Positions 35,448-43,844 of a stretch of 47,456 nucleotides of DNA are shown here, one piece after another. The translations under genes and the position numbers were made by a program. The stretch's first letter is position 1. Each line of letters starts with the position of its first letter. Location: NCBI GenBank assembly GCA_025060505.1, contig JANXBU010000014.1, forward strand, positions 1 through 47,456, in the 5' to 3' direction. The notes beneath the pieces were generated by a model that saw nothing but the letters and a program-made list of their open reading frames with translations, did not search any database and was not told where the DNA came from. This stretch comes from Candidatus Calescibacterium sp. Lineage in GTDB: Bacteria > Calescibacteriota > Calescibacteriia > Calescibacteriales > Calescibacteriaceae.

Positions 35448-35463
35448 TGTTTTACGTGAAACA
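35448..35463. promoter_or_regulatory. parS-like site 9
   Basis: TGTTTTACGTGAAACA; one mismatch in the left half. Unlike the other sites, its right half is GTGAAACA, as in the B. subtilis consensus. Confidence 0.7.
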
Positions 35464-35515
35464 GAATTATGATTGCGAAAATTATTTTTGAGTCTTATGA
35501 ATCGTCTCTTTTATA

Positions 35516-35531
35516 TGTTTCACGTGGAACA
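35516..35531. promoter_or_regulatory. parS-like site 10
   Basis: TGTTTCACGTGGAACA, full match to the palindrome, in the bioA-dnaN interval. Confidence 0.85.
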
Positions 35532-35535
35532 AAGT

Positions 35536-35640
35536 TCATTGCTCTGATTTAAGTTTTGCGATTTCTTCTTTGATTTCATCTATTATCTCTTTGTTTAAGA
35601 TGTTTTTTTCTTGTCCTTCTTTTGTGGATAAGAGGAACAC
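35536..35640 (-). CDS. Doubtful 34-residue peptide
   Basis: From a GTG at 35640, directly after 'gggaag', a frame of 34 codons reads 'MFLLSTKEGQEKN' and then 'IIDEIKEEIAKLKSEQ', ending just beside parS-like site 10. The amphipathic, Glu/Lys-rich end looks like real coding sequence. It could be a micro-gene or the surviving end of a lost gene. It overlaps a DnaA box. Confidence 0.2.
   Translation of the reverse strand: MFLLSTKEGQEKNILNKEIIDEIKEEIAKLKSEQ
35623..35631 (-). promoter_or_regulatory. Isolated consensus DnaA box
   Basis: TGTGGATAA, the exact complement of TTATCCACA. Only this copy and the one before dnaA have the perfect consensus; the boxes in oriC are all variants. It lies in the parS-rich interval, downstream of dnaN. 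Confidence 0.6.
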
Positions 35641-35779
35641 CTTCCCAATAGATTAACACCTGGATTGCCCTCTGTGTTGTGTGAGGATTTCAACAGGAAA
35701 ATTGTTATACGATTACGAAAGGGTGGATATTCTGTCAGTTTGCGATCTGTCAGCTTGTGATCTGAGTAAGTAAGAATGC

Positions 35780-36877
35780 CTATATTCTGATTGGCATTAT
35801 GACATTTGTTGCTCCAACACCGCCGATTGGAGATACTACAATGGGACTTGATTCTCCTGATATTTTTATTGAGATTAAGGGTGAATCAACTGAATTTATT
35901 GCATCAAGCAGATACTTTATTGAAAGGGCAACCTTTATATCTTTTTCTCCTGATGTATCGGAATCGAGTTCTTCTTTCATTGAACCAAGTTCTTCTGACT
36001 CTGCTTGAACTACGAGTTTTCCTTCCTGTGGTGTTAGAACTACATAGGGAAATCTCTGAGATGCGAACAGGGATGCTCTTTTTATACTTTTCTTTATTTC
36101 CTGAGTTTTGACTATACTTTGCGAAACTATATCTTTTTCTGAGGGAATCACATCTTTCCAGTTTGGATAATCCTCCTGAATCGTTTTTATCCACAGCGAA
36201 ATATCCTCTGATTTCAGAAGAACCTCATCTTTTTCGTAGTAAAGTTCAAATGGTTTCTGATATGTTGTGAGCATTCTTTTTATGTCTGATATTCCATTTT
36301 TTGGTAGAATGAAGCTTATGTTCTGCTTGGTTTCTTCTTGTTTTTCAAAGAAAGCAAGTCTGTGGCCGTCGGAAGCTACAAATCTGCAGTATCCGGAATC
36401 TATTTCAACAAGAACTCCTGTGAGGACATATCTTGATTCATCAGAGGAAGCCGCAAAAGCTGTTTTGTCTATAAGTTCGTGTAGATCTTTTGCTGGTAAA
36501 GTTGATATATAACTGTATTCTTTCTCCTTTGGAAGTGGAAATTGCGAGGGACTTAGTACGTTTATCTGATATTTACCTTCTTTTGCTTTTATTTCAACTT
36601 TTCCATCTGTTATTTCAAATTTTATCGTTTCAGATTCAAGTTCTTTTGCAAGTTCATAGAGTTCTCTCGCAGGAAGTGCAGTTTCAAACTTTCCACCTTT
36701 TGAAATTGTGCTCCGAGCCCTGACGAATATTTCAAGGTCTGTTACAAAAAATTGTATGTCTTTGCTATCTGATTTTATGAGAACATGTGAAAGAATCGGC
36801 TGATTTGTTCTTCTTTCTGTTATATGCTGGATCATACCAAGAGTTTCTATGAAATCTTTCCTTTTTACTTCTATCAT
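35780..36877 (-). CDS. dnaN: DNA polymerase III beta subunit (sliding clamp)
   Basis: Ring-shaped processivity clamp, 365 residues in three repeated domains. Identifying segments are 'MIEVKRKDFIETLGMIQHIT', 'TNQPILSHVLIKSD', 'FETALPARELYELAKELE', 'VLTGVLVEIDSGYCRFVASD' with 'GHRLAF', and the C-terminal 'SPIVVSPIGGVGATNVIMPI' with the conserved 'MPI/MPMR' end. It is about 11 kb from dnaA and points towards it, not adjacent as in many bacteria. It follows the heptose-kinase-like gene by 27 bp, likely one transcript. No ribosome site is present. Confidence 0.95.
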   Translation of the reverse strand: MIEVKRKDFIETLGMIQHITERRTNQPILSHVLIKSDSKDIQFFVTDLEIFVRARSTISKGGKFETALPARELYELAKELESETIKFEITDGKVEIKAKEGKYQINVLSPSQFPLPKEKEYSYISTLPAKDLHELIDKTAFAASSDESRYVLTGVLVEIDSGYCRFVASDGHRLAFFEKQEETKQNISFILPKNGISDIKRMLTTYQKPFELYYEKDEVLLKSEDISLWIKTIQEDYPNWKDVIPSEKDIVSQSIVKTQEIKKSIKRASLFASQRFPYVVLTPQEGKLVVQAESEELGSMKEELDSDTSGEKDIKVALSIKYLLDAINSVDSPLISIKISGESSPIVVSPIGGVGATNVIMPIRI

Positions 36878-36904
36878 AGTGAGACAAATTTAATCAAAAT
36901 TTTC

Positions 36905-37957
36905 TCATTTTTCGGAATAATTTGAACTTTTTTGATTTTGTTGCTGCTCTGCTATTTGCTTAATTGTGTTGATAATCTCTTTCTTACTTGGTGCGTAAGT
37001 TCCTCTGTGAGAAACTTTAACCGAAGCAGCTATTGATGACAGTAAGGAAGATTTTTCATCCTCAAGCCCTACTCCCTCACATAGTCCAAAAACTGCCGAT
37101 ACTGTATCCCCAGCTCCTGTAACGTCATAAACTTCTCTTGCAAGAGCGGGGATATGGAAAGATTTGTTTCCTGAAAAGAAACTCATACCTTTTTCTCCCT
37201 GAGTTATAACTAATTTTTTCAGTTTTAGTTTTTCTATTAATATTATTGGATTGAGTTTTGAGCTTGAAATTTCTGGCGCGCTTATCTGAAATATTTCCTG
37301 AGCTTCTTTTTCATTTGGAAGTATCATATATGCGCCTTGGAAGTTTCTTATGTTCTTGGGTTTTGGGTCACATATACTTTTTGTTTTTGATATTATCTCG
37401 TTGAGATCTTCTGTTGCATTTCCTTTTGCGTAATCTGAAAAAACGATTACGTCAAATTTTTCAGAGGAAAATTCTTTTATCAGTTTCAGAGCAGAATCTT
37501 TGCGAGCCATCTCCACAGTTTCGTTATCTATTCTTATCACCTGTTGTCCTCTTGCGATAACTCTTATTTTATGAGGTGTTTTTCTTTGTCTTTCTCTCAC
37601 AAAAAAAGTTTCAATACCAAGTTGTTTCAGATGATTCTCTATTTTTTCAGAGATTGTGTCTTCACCAACAACAGAAAATATCTTTACTTTGCATTCTCCT
37701 ATTTTTCTTATGTTTACTGATGTATTTGCAGCTCCACCTGGAGTGCTGTATGATTTTTCTATATGAACTACTGGAACTGGTGCTTCCGGAGAAATTCGTG
37801 TTGAATCTCCAATTAAGTATTCATCTAGCATTACATCTCCGAAAACAGCTATTTTAAGTTTGCTGAAAGAATCAAAAATATTATGCATATCTTTGAGTAT
37901 TTCTGCTGAGAGTCTATGTATGTCGATTTCAGAGAGTTTTTTAATCTCGTTTCCCAT
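36905..37957 (-). CDS. D-glycero-beta-D-manno-heptose-7-phosphate kinase-like (RfaE1/HldE N-domain)
   Basis: 350-residue PfkB-family kinase. Marks: 'IAVFGDVMLDEYLIGDSTRI', 'SPEAPVPVVHIEKSYSTPGG' (the characteristic RfaE1 'APVPV...PGGAAN' region), 'VIARGQQVIRIDNE', 'VIVFSDYAKGNATEDLNEII' and the anion-hole signature 'DVTGAGDTVSAVFGLCEG'. It lacks the nucleotidyltransferase (RfaE2) half of bifunctional HldE. The product would be heptose bisphosphate for LPS or surface-glycan synthesis. Ribokinase-type activity on another sugar remains possible. It is divergent from the RidA fusion with 73 bp between starts. Confidence 0.85.
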   Translation of the reverse strand: MGNEIKKLSEIDIHRLSAEILKDMHNIFDSFSKLKIAVFGDVMLDEYLIGDSTRISPEAPVPVVHIEKSYSTPGGAANTSVNIRKIGECKVKIFSVVGEDTISEKIENHLKQLGIETFFVRERQRKTPHKIRVIARGQQVIRIDNETVEMARKDSALKLIKEFSSEKFDVIVFSDYAKGNATEDLNEIISKTKSICDPKPKNIRNFQGAYMILPNEKEAQEIFQISAPEISSSKLNPIILIEKLKLKKLVITQGEKGMSFFSGNKSFHIPALAREVYDVTGAGDTVSAVFGLCEGVGLEDEKSSLLSSIAASVKVSHRGTYAPSKKEIINTIKQIAEQQQNQKSSNYSEK

Positions 37958-37994
37958 TTCTTTGAATTATTCATACAGAAGAAATTGTGTAATA

Positions 37995-38021
37995 TTGCAA
38001 AAATCGGATTTGCTTTATAAA
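37995..38021 (+). promoter_or_regulatory. Promoter of the ridA fusion gene, near-leaderless
   Basis: TTGCAA (37995-38000) and TATAAA (38016-38021) with a short 15-bp spacer. The ATG begins 9 bases after the -10 element, so transcription should start within about 3 bases of the start codon. No ribosome site is present. Confidence 0.5.
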
Positions 38022-38030
38022 AGTATGTGA

Positions 38031-38729
38031 ATGGAACCGAAACCAATCGGACCCTACTCGCTTTTCAGATTTGCTGGGGACATAGTCTTTGTATCTGGAC
38101 AGCTCGGGATAGATCCTCAGGGGCAAAAAAGAGATATCGTGGAGCAAACAAAAAATGCTCTGATGAACATAAAAAACATACTATCGTCCATTGGCATTGA
38201 AGTTTCAGATATTGTGAAGGCTACGATTTTTACAACCGATATTGATAGATTCTCTGACATAAACGCTGCTTGGGCTGAGTTTTTCAGGGATTCTAAGTTT
38301 TTACCATCAAGATCTACCGTTGGTGTTTCATCACTTCCTCGCGGAGCTCTGATAGAAATAGAAGTTTTCGCTTTAGTCAGAACTCCGATTTCTCTGTTTT
38401 ATGCTGGACGTCATTTTTTTCTGAACGAAGATTTTTCAGTAGCTCACGAGTATTTTGAGAAAGCTTGGCGAAAGGATAAAAAAAATATGTATCAGGGACT
38501 TTCAATTTTGAGTGCATTTTGTGATAAACTTGCTTCCGGAATTTTCTCCGATGAGCTGCTGAAAAAAGCTTTTGATAAGATTTTGAAAGGAAAAGATGAA
38601 GGATTTGATTTAGATAAAGTTCAGTTATCGGATCTAAAACATAAAGTTTTGGAAATAAGAGATAAAGGAGCTCTTGACCTTTTGAAAGATTTTGTAAGTA
38701 AAATACAGAGCGTCAGTAAAATTTTGTAA
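38031..38729 (+). CDS. RidA-DUF309 fusion protein
   Basis: Residues 1 to about 118 are a complete RidA domain (2-iminobutanoate/2-iminopropanoate deaminase, which clears reactive enamines from PLP enzymes). Evidence is '[20 protein letters not shown]', the catalytic-type Arg R94 in '[13 protein letters not shown]' and E111 in 'IEIEVFAL'. Residues about 120-175 then resemble DUF309: '[20 protein letters not shown]', '[11 protein letters not shown]', '[13 protein letters not shown]', i.e. the pattern G-x-x-x-E/D-x-x-H-E...W...QGL. The remaining 55 residues are helical. Normal RidA is about 125 residues; this is 232. trpB2 follows 38 bp downstream, a PLP enzyme that may benefit from RidA. Confidence 0.8.
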   Translation: MEPKPIGPYSLFRFAGDIVFVSGQLGIDPQGQKRDIVEQTKNALMNIKNILSSIGIEVSDIVKATIFTTDIDRFSDINAAWAEFFRDSKFLPSRSTVGVSSLPRGALIEIEVFALVRTPISLFYAGRHFFLNEDFSVAHEYFEKAWRKDKKNMYQGLSILSAFCDKLASGIFSDELLKKAFDKILKGKDEGFDLDKVQLSDLKHKVLEIRDKGALDLLKDFVSKIQSVSKIL

Positions 38730-38767
38730 ATTTTATAAAGAATCTCTTCCTGAAGATTTTAAATTCT

Positions 38768-40060
38768 ATGAAGATCACAATAGATGATATTCCGACAAAA
38801 TGGTTCAATATTCTACCGCATCTGCCGGCACCTCTGGAACCTCCACTAGATCCGGAAACAAAGCAGCCGATTGCTCCGGAGAAGCTTCTTGCTATATTCC
38901 CGCCACCATTGCTTGAGCAAGAAATGTCAGATAAAACTTGGATAGATATTCCGGAGGAAGTTCTGAAAATATATTCTCTGTGGAGACCGACTGCTTTACA
39001 TAGGGCTCTGAGACTGGAAGAATATCTTGGAACACCTGCTAAAATTTTTTACAAGAATGAAAGTATCTCGCCAACGGGTAGTCACAAACCTAATACTGCT
39101 GTTGCACAGGCTTACTACAACAAGATTTCTGGAACAAAAGTTCTGACAACTGAAACCGGAGCTGGACAGTGGGGAAGTGCTCTTTCTTTTGCTTGTGCTT
39201 TATTTGGACTGAGAGCGAGAGTCTATATGGTTAGAGTAAGCTACAATCAAAAACCATCCAGACGGATACTTATGCAGACTTATGGAGCAGAGGTAATCCC
39301 ATCGCCGAGCGATAGAACAAATGCTGGAAGGAAATTTTTGGAGGAAAATCCGGAGCATCCGGGAAGTTTAGGTATTGCTATATCTGAAGCCATAGAAGAT
39401 GCTCTTTCTTCCAAAGATATAAAGTATTCTTTGGGAAGTGTTCTCAATCATGTTCTTCTGCATCAGACAGTCATTGGGCTTGAGGCAAAAGAGCAGTTCA
39501 AAAAAATTGCTCTTTATCCAGATGTTATTGTTGGAGCTGTCGGAGGAGGTAGTAATTTTGCTGGGCTTTCATTCCCGTTTATAGCAGATAAGCTGGAAGG
39601 TAAGACAAAGAATCTTGAGGTCTGGGCTGTGGAACCAGAGGCTTGTCCGACCCTGACAAAGGGGGAATATAGATATGACTACGGAGATTCAGCGGGGCTG
39701 ACACCTCTGCTGAAAATGTACACGCTTGGACACAAATTTGTTCCTCCACCTATTCATGCTGGAGGACTTCGGTATCACGGAGACTCACCTATTGTCTGCT
39801 TATTATATAATAAAGGAATAATAAGCGCTTGTGCTTACAGACAAACAGAGGTTTTTGAAGCAGCGACTCTTTTTGCAAAGGTTGAAGGGCTTCTGCCAGC
39901 TCCCGAAGCCGCGCACGCAATAAAAAAAGTCATAGACATAGCTCTTGAATGCAAGCGAACAGGAGAGAAAAAAGTTATACTTTTCAACTTCTGCGGACAC
40001 GGATACTTCGATCTTTCCGCATACGATGATTTTCTTTCAGGGAGACTGAAAGATGTATAA
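38768..40060 (+). CDS. trpB: Tryptophan synthase beta chain, TrpB2 type
   Basis: PLP enzyme joining indole and serine to tryptophan. The 430 residues are of the TrpB2 subgroup: a long N-terminal extension ('[20 protein letters not shown]'), '[17 protein letters not shown]', the PLP lysine K107 in '[11 protein letters not shown]', '[13 protein letters not shown]' and '[18 protein letters not shown]'. TrpB2 proteins often occur apart from trpA, as here, and may act without it. It is in the same direction as the RidA fusion and may share its transcript. Confidence 0.93.
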   Translation: MKITIDDIPTKWFNILPHLPAPLEPPLDPETKQPIAPEKLLAIFPPPLLEQEMSDKTWIDIPEEVLKIYSLWRPTALHRALRLEEYLGTPAKIFYKNESISPTGSHKPNTAVAQAYYNKISGTKVLTTETGAGQWGSALSFACALFGLRARVYMVRVSYNQKPSRRILMQTYGAEVIPSPSDRTNAGRKFLEENPEHPGSLGIAISEAIEDALSSKDIKYSLGSVLNHVLLHQTVIGLEAKEQFKKIALYPDVIVGAVGGGSNFAGLSFPFIADKLEGKTKNLEVWAVEPEACPTLTKGEYRYDYGDSAGLTPLLKMYTLGHKFVPPPIHAGGLRYHGDSPIVCLLYNKGIISACAYRQTEVFEAATLFAKVEGLLPAPEAAHAIKKVIDIALECKRTGEKKVILFNFCGHGYFDLSAYDDFLSGRLKDV

Positions 40061-40411
40061 TTATTTAGTTCGTTTTTATTGGCTTTTTTCCTTTTGAATC
40101 CTCCTTTCATTACGTATTCTCTTTTGATTCATTTCGTTGCTCTGTTGAAAAATTCTATTTCTGAAGTGTATTGAATTGAAACAAAGAGATTTTGGGATGA
40201 TTAGCGTTTTCTTTGTTCTTATTTCCTGATGGATTATTTATCTTGTTCTGTTTCAATCATAGAATTTTCTATTGCATTGGTTTTATGATGTGTTGGTTTC
40301 AAACCCGATGTTTTTAGCTATAGTTGATCTCATCTTTACAACAGAGCATTCTAGGTTTTCAGGTGCAAATTTTACAATCTCATTATTTGTTACACGTGGA
40401 ACATAGAACTG
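40061..40411. other. 351-bp T-rich intergenic interval
   Basis: Between trpB2 and argC, whose 3' ends converge here. It is strongly T/G-biased on the top strand. I see no gene, tRNA or repeat array. The only recognisable element is parS-like site 11 at its right edge. Confidence 0.6.
40388..40403. promoter_or_regulatory. parS-like site 11
   Basis: TGTTACACGTGGAACA; CACGTG core and both ends intact, with one arm mismatch (A for Y). It is nearly 5 kb from its nearest neighbour and just beyond the argC stop. Confidence 0.75.
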
Positions 40412-41470
40412 CTATACATTAGATGGAGGAAGATTTTTCAGTCCATCTGTTTCATCAAAGCCAAATTTTACGTTCATGTTTTGAACTGCTTGCCCACTTG
40501 CTCCTTTCACGAGGTTATCTATCACGCTAACGATCATTGCATGGTTTTTGTGAAATCTTATTCCGACTCTTACGAAATTGGTTCCTTGAACTGAGTATAT
40601 GTCCGGAAGCTCTTCACTAAGGAAATCAAAGAAGTAGTTTTCAGAGGAGAATTTCTCGTATGCGGAGAAAATTTCAGACTGATCCGGTTGAGATGAGAAC
40701 CTGATCCATATGGTTTGCAGTATACCGCGTTTTGCTGGGATAAGCTGTGCATTGAACAGGATTGGTTTTTCTATACCGAATTTTTCTTTTATCTTCTCAT
40801 GCATTTCTGGAACATGTCTGTGTTCTGTGAATGCGTAGACTTTTATATTTTCTGAAAGGTATCCGAGTGTAAGATGTGCAAGTGCTTTTCTTCCGGCGCC
40901 TGTTACTCCGCTCTTTGAATCTACTATAAATTCCTGAACACTTGATCTATATTTTTCAATTGAAAGCAATGGAGAGACTCCAAGAATAAATCCTGTTGGA
41001 TAACACCCAGGATTTGCAACTATATCTGAATTTTTTATCTCGTTTCTGTAAAGCTCGGTAAGACCATAAGCTGTTTTTTCAAGCACACCCAAAGCTGCGT
41101 GATCAAATTTATATACTTCTCTATATTTGCTAGTATCTTTGAATCTGAAGTCTGGTGAAAGGTCTACGATGAAAGGTTTGAAACCTTTCTCTATTATTTC
41201 TGCAACTATTCTGTGAGCTGTGTTTTGTTCAAGGCATAGAAAAACAACATCTGATTCCGCTATAGATTCTGCTGAGAACTTTTTGATCTTCAAATTCTTC
41301 ATGTATTTCCTGAATGAGGGAATCGATGACAAAATTTCTCCTTCGTCTTGAAGAGAAAAAAGTTCTATCTCATCTATATGAGGATGATTTGCAAGAATTC
41401 TAATGAGTTCCGCTCCTGTGTATCCTCTTGGTCCGACCACAGATGCGCGAATTTTAGAGTTTTTTTCCAT
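40412..41470 (-). CDS. argC: N-acetyl-gamma-glutamyl-phosphate reductase
   Basis: Third step of arginine synthesis, NADPH-dependent. The 352 residues open with the Rossmann motif 'ASVVGPRGYTGAELIRILAN'. The active-site Cys is in 'IVANPGCYPTGFILG' and the conserved His in 'FTEHRHVPEMHEKI'. 'DSKSGVTGAGRKA' is the family signature. Length is normal. It is alone here; argJ, argB and argD are not in the window. The related LysY of the AAA lysine pathway cannot be fully excluded. Confidence 0.93.
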   Translation of the reverse strand: MEKNSKIRASVVGPRGYTGAELIRILANHPHIDEIELFSLQDEGEILSSIPSFRKYMKNLKIKKFSAESIAESDVVFLCLEQNTAHRIVAEIIEKGFKPFIVDLSPDFRFKDTSKYREVYKFDHAALGVLEKTAYGLTELYRNEIKNSDIVANPGCYPTGFILGVSPLLSIEKYRSSVQEFIVDSKSGVTGAGRKALAHLTLGYLSENIKVYAFTEHRHVPEMHEKIKEKFGIEKPILFNAQLIPAKRGILQTIWIRFSSQPDQSEIFSAYEKFSSENYFFDFLSEELPDIYSVQGTNFVRVGIRFHKNHAMIVSVIDNLVKGASGQAVQNMNVKFGFDETDGLKNLPPSNV

Positions 41471-41677
41471 CTGACTTTTAGAGTAGTTTTTATGGTGTAG
41501 ATTTTATAACTTGCAGATTTTGATATGTTTGGGAATAGTATTTGATATAAGATTCGTCTGTATCAGTGATAAATTGTGAACATGGAAGTTTCTCTGGAAA
41601 ATTATCAATCTCTTGAAACTAATTCTAGTTTCTTGCTAGATGTTTTTACCTGTTTGTGGAGTAATGAATATTCAGTT

Positions 41678-42154
41678 TTATTTTGTTTTTGTCTTTATCT
41701 TTTTCCAAGCTTCCTCGAGTTCTTCTATGTATCCGATTACTTTTTCAAGGAGTTCTTTGTCTTTTTTAATATCTGCTTCTGTTATTTTTTGCGTTATGAA
41801 GAGGTAGGAAGATATAAGTTGCTTTCCGACATCATTTGGTTCTGTTGTCGCCATAAGTAGATCAAATACTTTCATTGCTTTTGAGATTCCTTCGTATTTA
41901 AGTTCATAGTTTTTTGTTGAAATTCCTTCTATCGCTTTTCTTATTGAGTTCTTTGCTATGTCATAGCACATAAGAAGTAGTGTTACTGGGTCTGCTGTTT
42001 TCAGTGAATCATCTGCGAATCTCTCACGAATATTTTTCGTTTTTTCATGTATATCCTCAGTTTTGATTGTTTGTTCTGTTTTTTCACTTTCCGTGGTTTC
42101 TTCTTCAATGATTTCTATGTTTCTTACTGAAATATCTTCTAGGATCTTTTTCAT
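41678..42154 (-). CDS. fliS: Flagellar export chaperone FliS
   Basis: Binds the C-terminus of flagellin and prevents premature polymerisation. 158 residues: an acidic, Glu/Thr-rich extension of about 45 residues, then the FliS helical bundle 'TADPVTLLLMCYDIAKNSIR', 'ISKAMKVFDLLMATTEPNDV', 'LISSYLFITQKITEADIK' and 'YIEELEEAWKKI'. Usual FliS is about 130 residues and lacks this extension. It is the last gene of the flaG-fliS unit, 54 bp after flaG. Confidence 0.85.
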   Translation of the reverse strand: MKKILEDISVRNIEIIEEETTESEKTEQTIKTEDIHEKTKNIRERFADDSLKTADPVTLLLMCYDIAKNSIRKAIEGISTKNYELKYEGISKAMKVFDLLMATTEPNDVGKQLISSYLFITQKITEADIKKDKELLEKVIGYIEELEEAWKKIKTKTK

Positions 42155-42208
42155 CTCTGATTTTTAATATTTTCTTTCGTTTTATGTTTTTAATTCTTTA
42201 AAAATTAT

Positions 42209-42613
42209 CTAAACTTTCTTGTTGAGCAGTAATTCTGTAAGAACATCAAAAAATAACCTTATTCTCCTCATCAATTCTGCCATTTCTTCTTTTGGAAAGA
42301 CTTTGATTATCTTTCCTGTCACATCTTTCACCCTTACTATTGGAATGTTCCCAATTTTGTCAAAGGAAAGGAAGATTCCTACATTTTCAAGCTTAGGAGA
42401 TATTTCTTCTATGAGCTTCTTTAGCTCCTGATAATTTACGGAATCTGGAGTTTTGTTTTTGAGGTTCTGTATATAATCAACAGTTGCTCGGATTTTTTCG
42501 TCACTTTCATTACTTGATATGGGTGTCGTTTGTATATTTACTGTTTTATTCACCTGTATTTTTTGTTCAAGATTTGATATGTTTTCGTCTGGATTTATCC
42601 TGTTGACTTCCAT
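42209..42613 (-). CDS. flaG: FlaG family flagellar protein
   Basis: 134 residues. The N-terminal half is a polar linker ('NRINPDENISNLEQK'). The C-terminal half has the FlaG pattern 'FLSFDKIGNIPIVRVKDVTG' and 'KIIKVFPKEEMAELMRRIRL'. FlaG influences filament length in several bacteria. It is preceded by a strong ribosome site (aaggaggg) and a sigma28-like promoter (42666-42692), and is followed by fliS. Confidence 0.85.
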   Translation of the reverse strand: MEVNRINPDENISNLEQKIQVNKTVNIQTTPISSNESDEKIRATVDYIQNLKNKTPDSVNYQELKKLIEEISPKLENVGIFLSFDKIGNIPIVRVKDVTGKIIKVFPKEEMAELMRRIRLFFDVLTELLLNKKV

Positions 42614-42665
42614 GTCTGATCCCTCCTTTTTATTTAAGCCTCCTTGCTTTCATAATAATTTAATT

Positions 42666-42692
42666 AAATCGGAAATTTTCAGTAAAAGTTTA
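42666..42692 (-). promoter_or_regulatory. Sigma28 (FliA)-type promoter for flaG-fliS
   Basis: On the minus strand: TAAACTTT (42685-42692), an 11-bp spacer, TCCGATTT (42666-42673). The enterobacterial sigma28 consensus is TAAAGTTT-N11-GCCGATAA. The start of transcription would be about 45 bases before the flaG ATG. Confidence 0.7.
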
Positions 42693-42741
42693 GCTCTGTT
42701 TCTTTTTTAGTGTTCTTCTGGAATCTGAAGATTCGAAAGTT

Positions 42742-43842
42742 TTATCTTCTTAACATATCTACACCCTGTGAGAGCATAGCGATTGCTCTTTGGAGAACAG
42801 ATGTATTTGCTTGGAGTATTGTTTGCTTCAGAGAGAGAATTGTTGCTTCCGAAGGCATATCTGTTTCTGAGAGAAAACTGCCAAGTATCTTGTGCTTTGT
42901 TTGTATAACGGAGTTCATATCATTTCTGGAACTTAGTCTTTGTATTTTCTCTCCTAAGTTACCTTTTATTTCAGATAATTTTCTGAGCGCTTCTGTTATT
43001 CTTCCGAGATTCACTTCTGTGCCTTCTGAAAGATCTTGGGTCAATCCCAGTGATTCCGGATCAAGTGATGGAAGGAAAAATTTCTCAAAATCGTTTTCTC
43101 CTTCTCCAAAAATTGCAAGTAAGGGATCTGCTTTTACATATACAGTAGCTTCAAAATCCTCCGGTGTGTTTATGTTTAGGCTCATACCGATTTCCTCGAA
43201 ATCAACGGTGTTTGGGAAATTATCAATGAGTATATCTTTGGTTTCTGTTATAACTGTGTTTCCGTTTACTTCAATGGCGGCTTGGACGCTGTTTCCAGCT
43301 TTTGAGATTTTTATCTGGAATATTCCAAATTCCTGAACGCCATATTTTTTGAAATCTATACCAGATACATTTATGTCAGGTGGTATAAGATTTGCACTTC
43401 CTGATGTTATCTCTATTTTCACAACTGCGTTTGAATAGCCACCCGAGGCGATTGATTTTCCAAGAAATCTCGTTTTTTTTATATTTTCTCTGAGAGCCAA
43501 GAATCTTTCTGTATATGCTTTTTCAAGTTTCTTGAACTCATCAGGTTCATTCACTTGTGTAGATCTTTCAACTATTATTTTCATGTCTTCAATAGATGAT
43601 ATTACAGAATTTAGAACCTCTTCATATTTTTGAAGTGTGTTTGTTGTTTTGGTAAGATGCTGAGATACAAAATCTAATTTTTCTACTTTGTCTTTTAGGA
43701 TTGATGAAAGGTAAATTCCTGTTGGTGAGTCGGCATTTCTTGTTTTACCTGAAGATATTCTTTGTATTGATCTTTTGAGCTCTTCGTTTTTTATGGATAT
43801 TTCTTTTAGAGTGTATGTTGAGGATATTTTAGATGTTTTCAT
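42742..43842 (-). CDS. fliC: Flagellin
   Basis: Filament subunit, 366 residues. The N-terminal D0/D1 helices contain 'EELKRSIQRISSGKTRNADS', the conserved 'L-x-x-S-x-x-R-I-x-S-G' motif. The C-terminal D0/D1 helices contain 'SEATILSLKQTILQANTSVL' and 'QRAIAMLSQGVDMLRR'. The middle domain is variable and rich in Asn, Ser and Thr, which would offer O-glycosylation sites. FlgL, a related hook-junction protein, is the main alternative, but the context with fliS, flaG and fliW favours flagellin. It starts 2 bp after the stop of the glycosyltransferase gene. Confidence 0.85.
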   Translation of the reverse strand: MKTSKISSTYTLKEISIKNEELKRSIQRISSGKTRNADSPTGIYLSSILKDKVEKLDFVSQHLTKTTNTLQKYEEVLNSVISSIEDMKIIVERSTQVNEPDEFKKLEKAYTERFLALRENIKKTRFLGKSIASGGYSNAVVKIEITSGSANLIPPDINVSGIDFKKYGVQEFGIFQIKISKAGNSVQAAIEVNGNTVITETKDILIDNFPNTVDFEEIGMSLNINTPEDFEATVYVKADPLLAIFGEGENDFEKFFLPSLDPESLGLTQDLSEGTEVNLGRITEALRKLSEIKGNLGEKIQRLSSRNDMNSVIQTKHKILGSFLSETDMPSEATILSLKQTILQANTSVLQRAIAMLSQGVDMLRR

Positions 43843-43844
43843 TT

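Larger units (their letters stand above)
35410..35485. repeat. Imperfect 38-bp tandem duplication carrying two parS-like sites
   Basis: Bases 35410-35447 and 35448-35485 align without gaps: each is a parS-like palindrome followed by g-rattatgattgygaaaatta. They differ at only a few positions, showing that at least this pair arose by local duplication of a parS-containing unit. Confidence 0.8.
35251..35779. other. 529-bp non-coding, centromere-like interval
   Basis: Between bioA and dnaN the DNA contains no convincing gene except a doubtful 34-codon frame. It holds five parS-like palindromes (35262, 35309, 35410, 35448, 35516), a 38-bp duplication that includes two of them, a consensus DnaA box (35623-35631), and a short 15-bp direct repeat (35731-35745 and 35746-35760). 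It looks like the densest part of the partition site. Confidence 0.75.

Noticed and set aside
35645-35779. Open minus-strand frame running on from the end of dnaN in another frame
   Set aside because: No start codon of its own and no recognisable motif; an out-of-frame continuation.
40240-40320. A stretch starting gtttcaatcatagaa that recalls a CRISPR repeat
   Set aside because: It occurs once with no second copy or spacing, so there is no array.
42710-43336. A 208-codon plus-strand frame opposite flagellin
   Set aside because: Antisense shadow; flagellin on the other strand has conserved ends and operon context.
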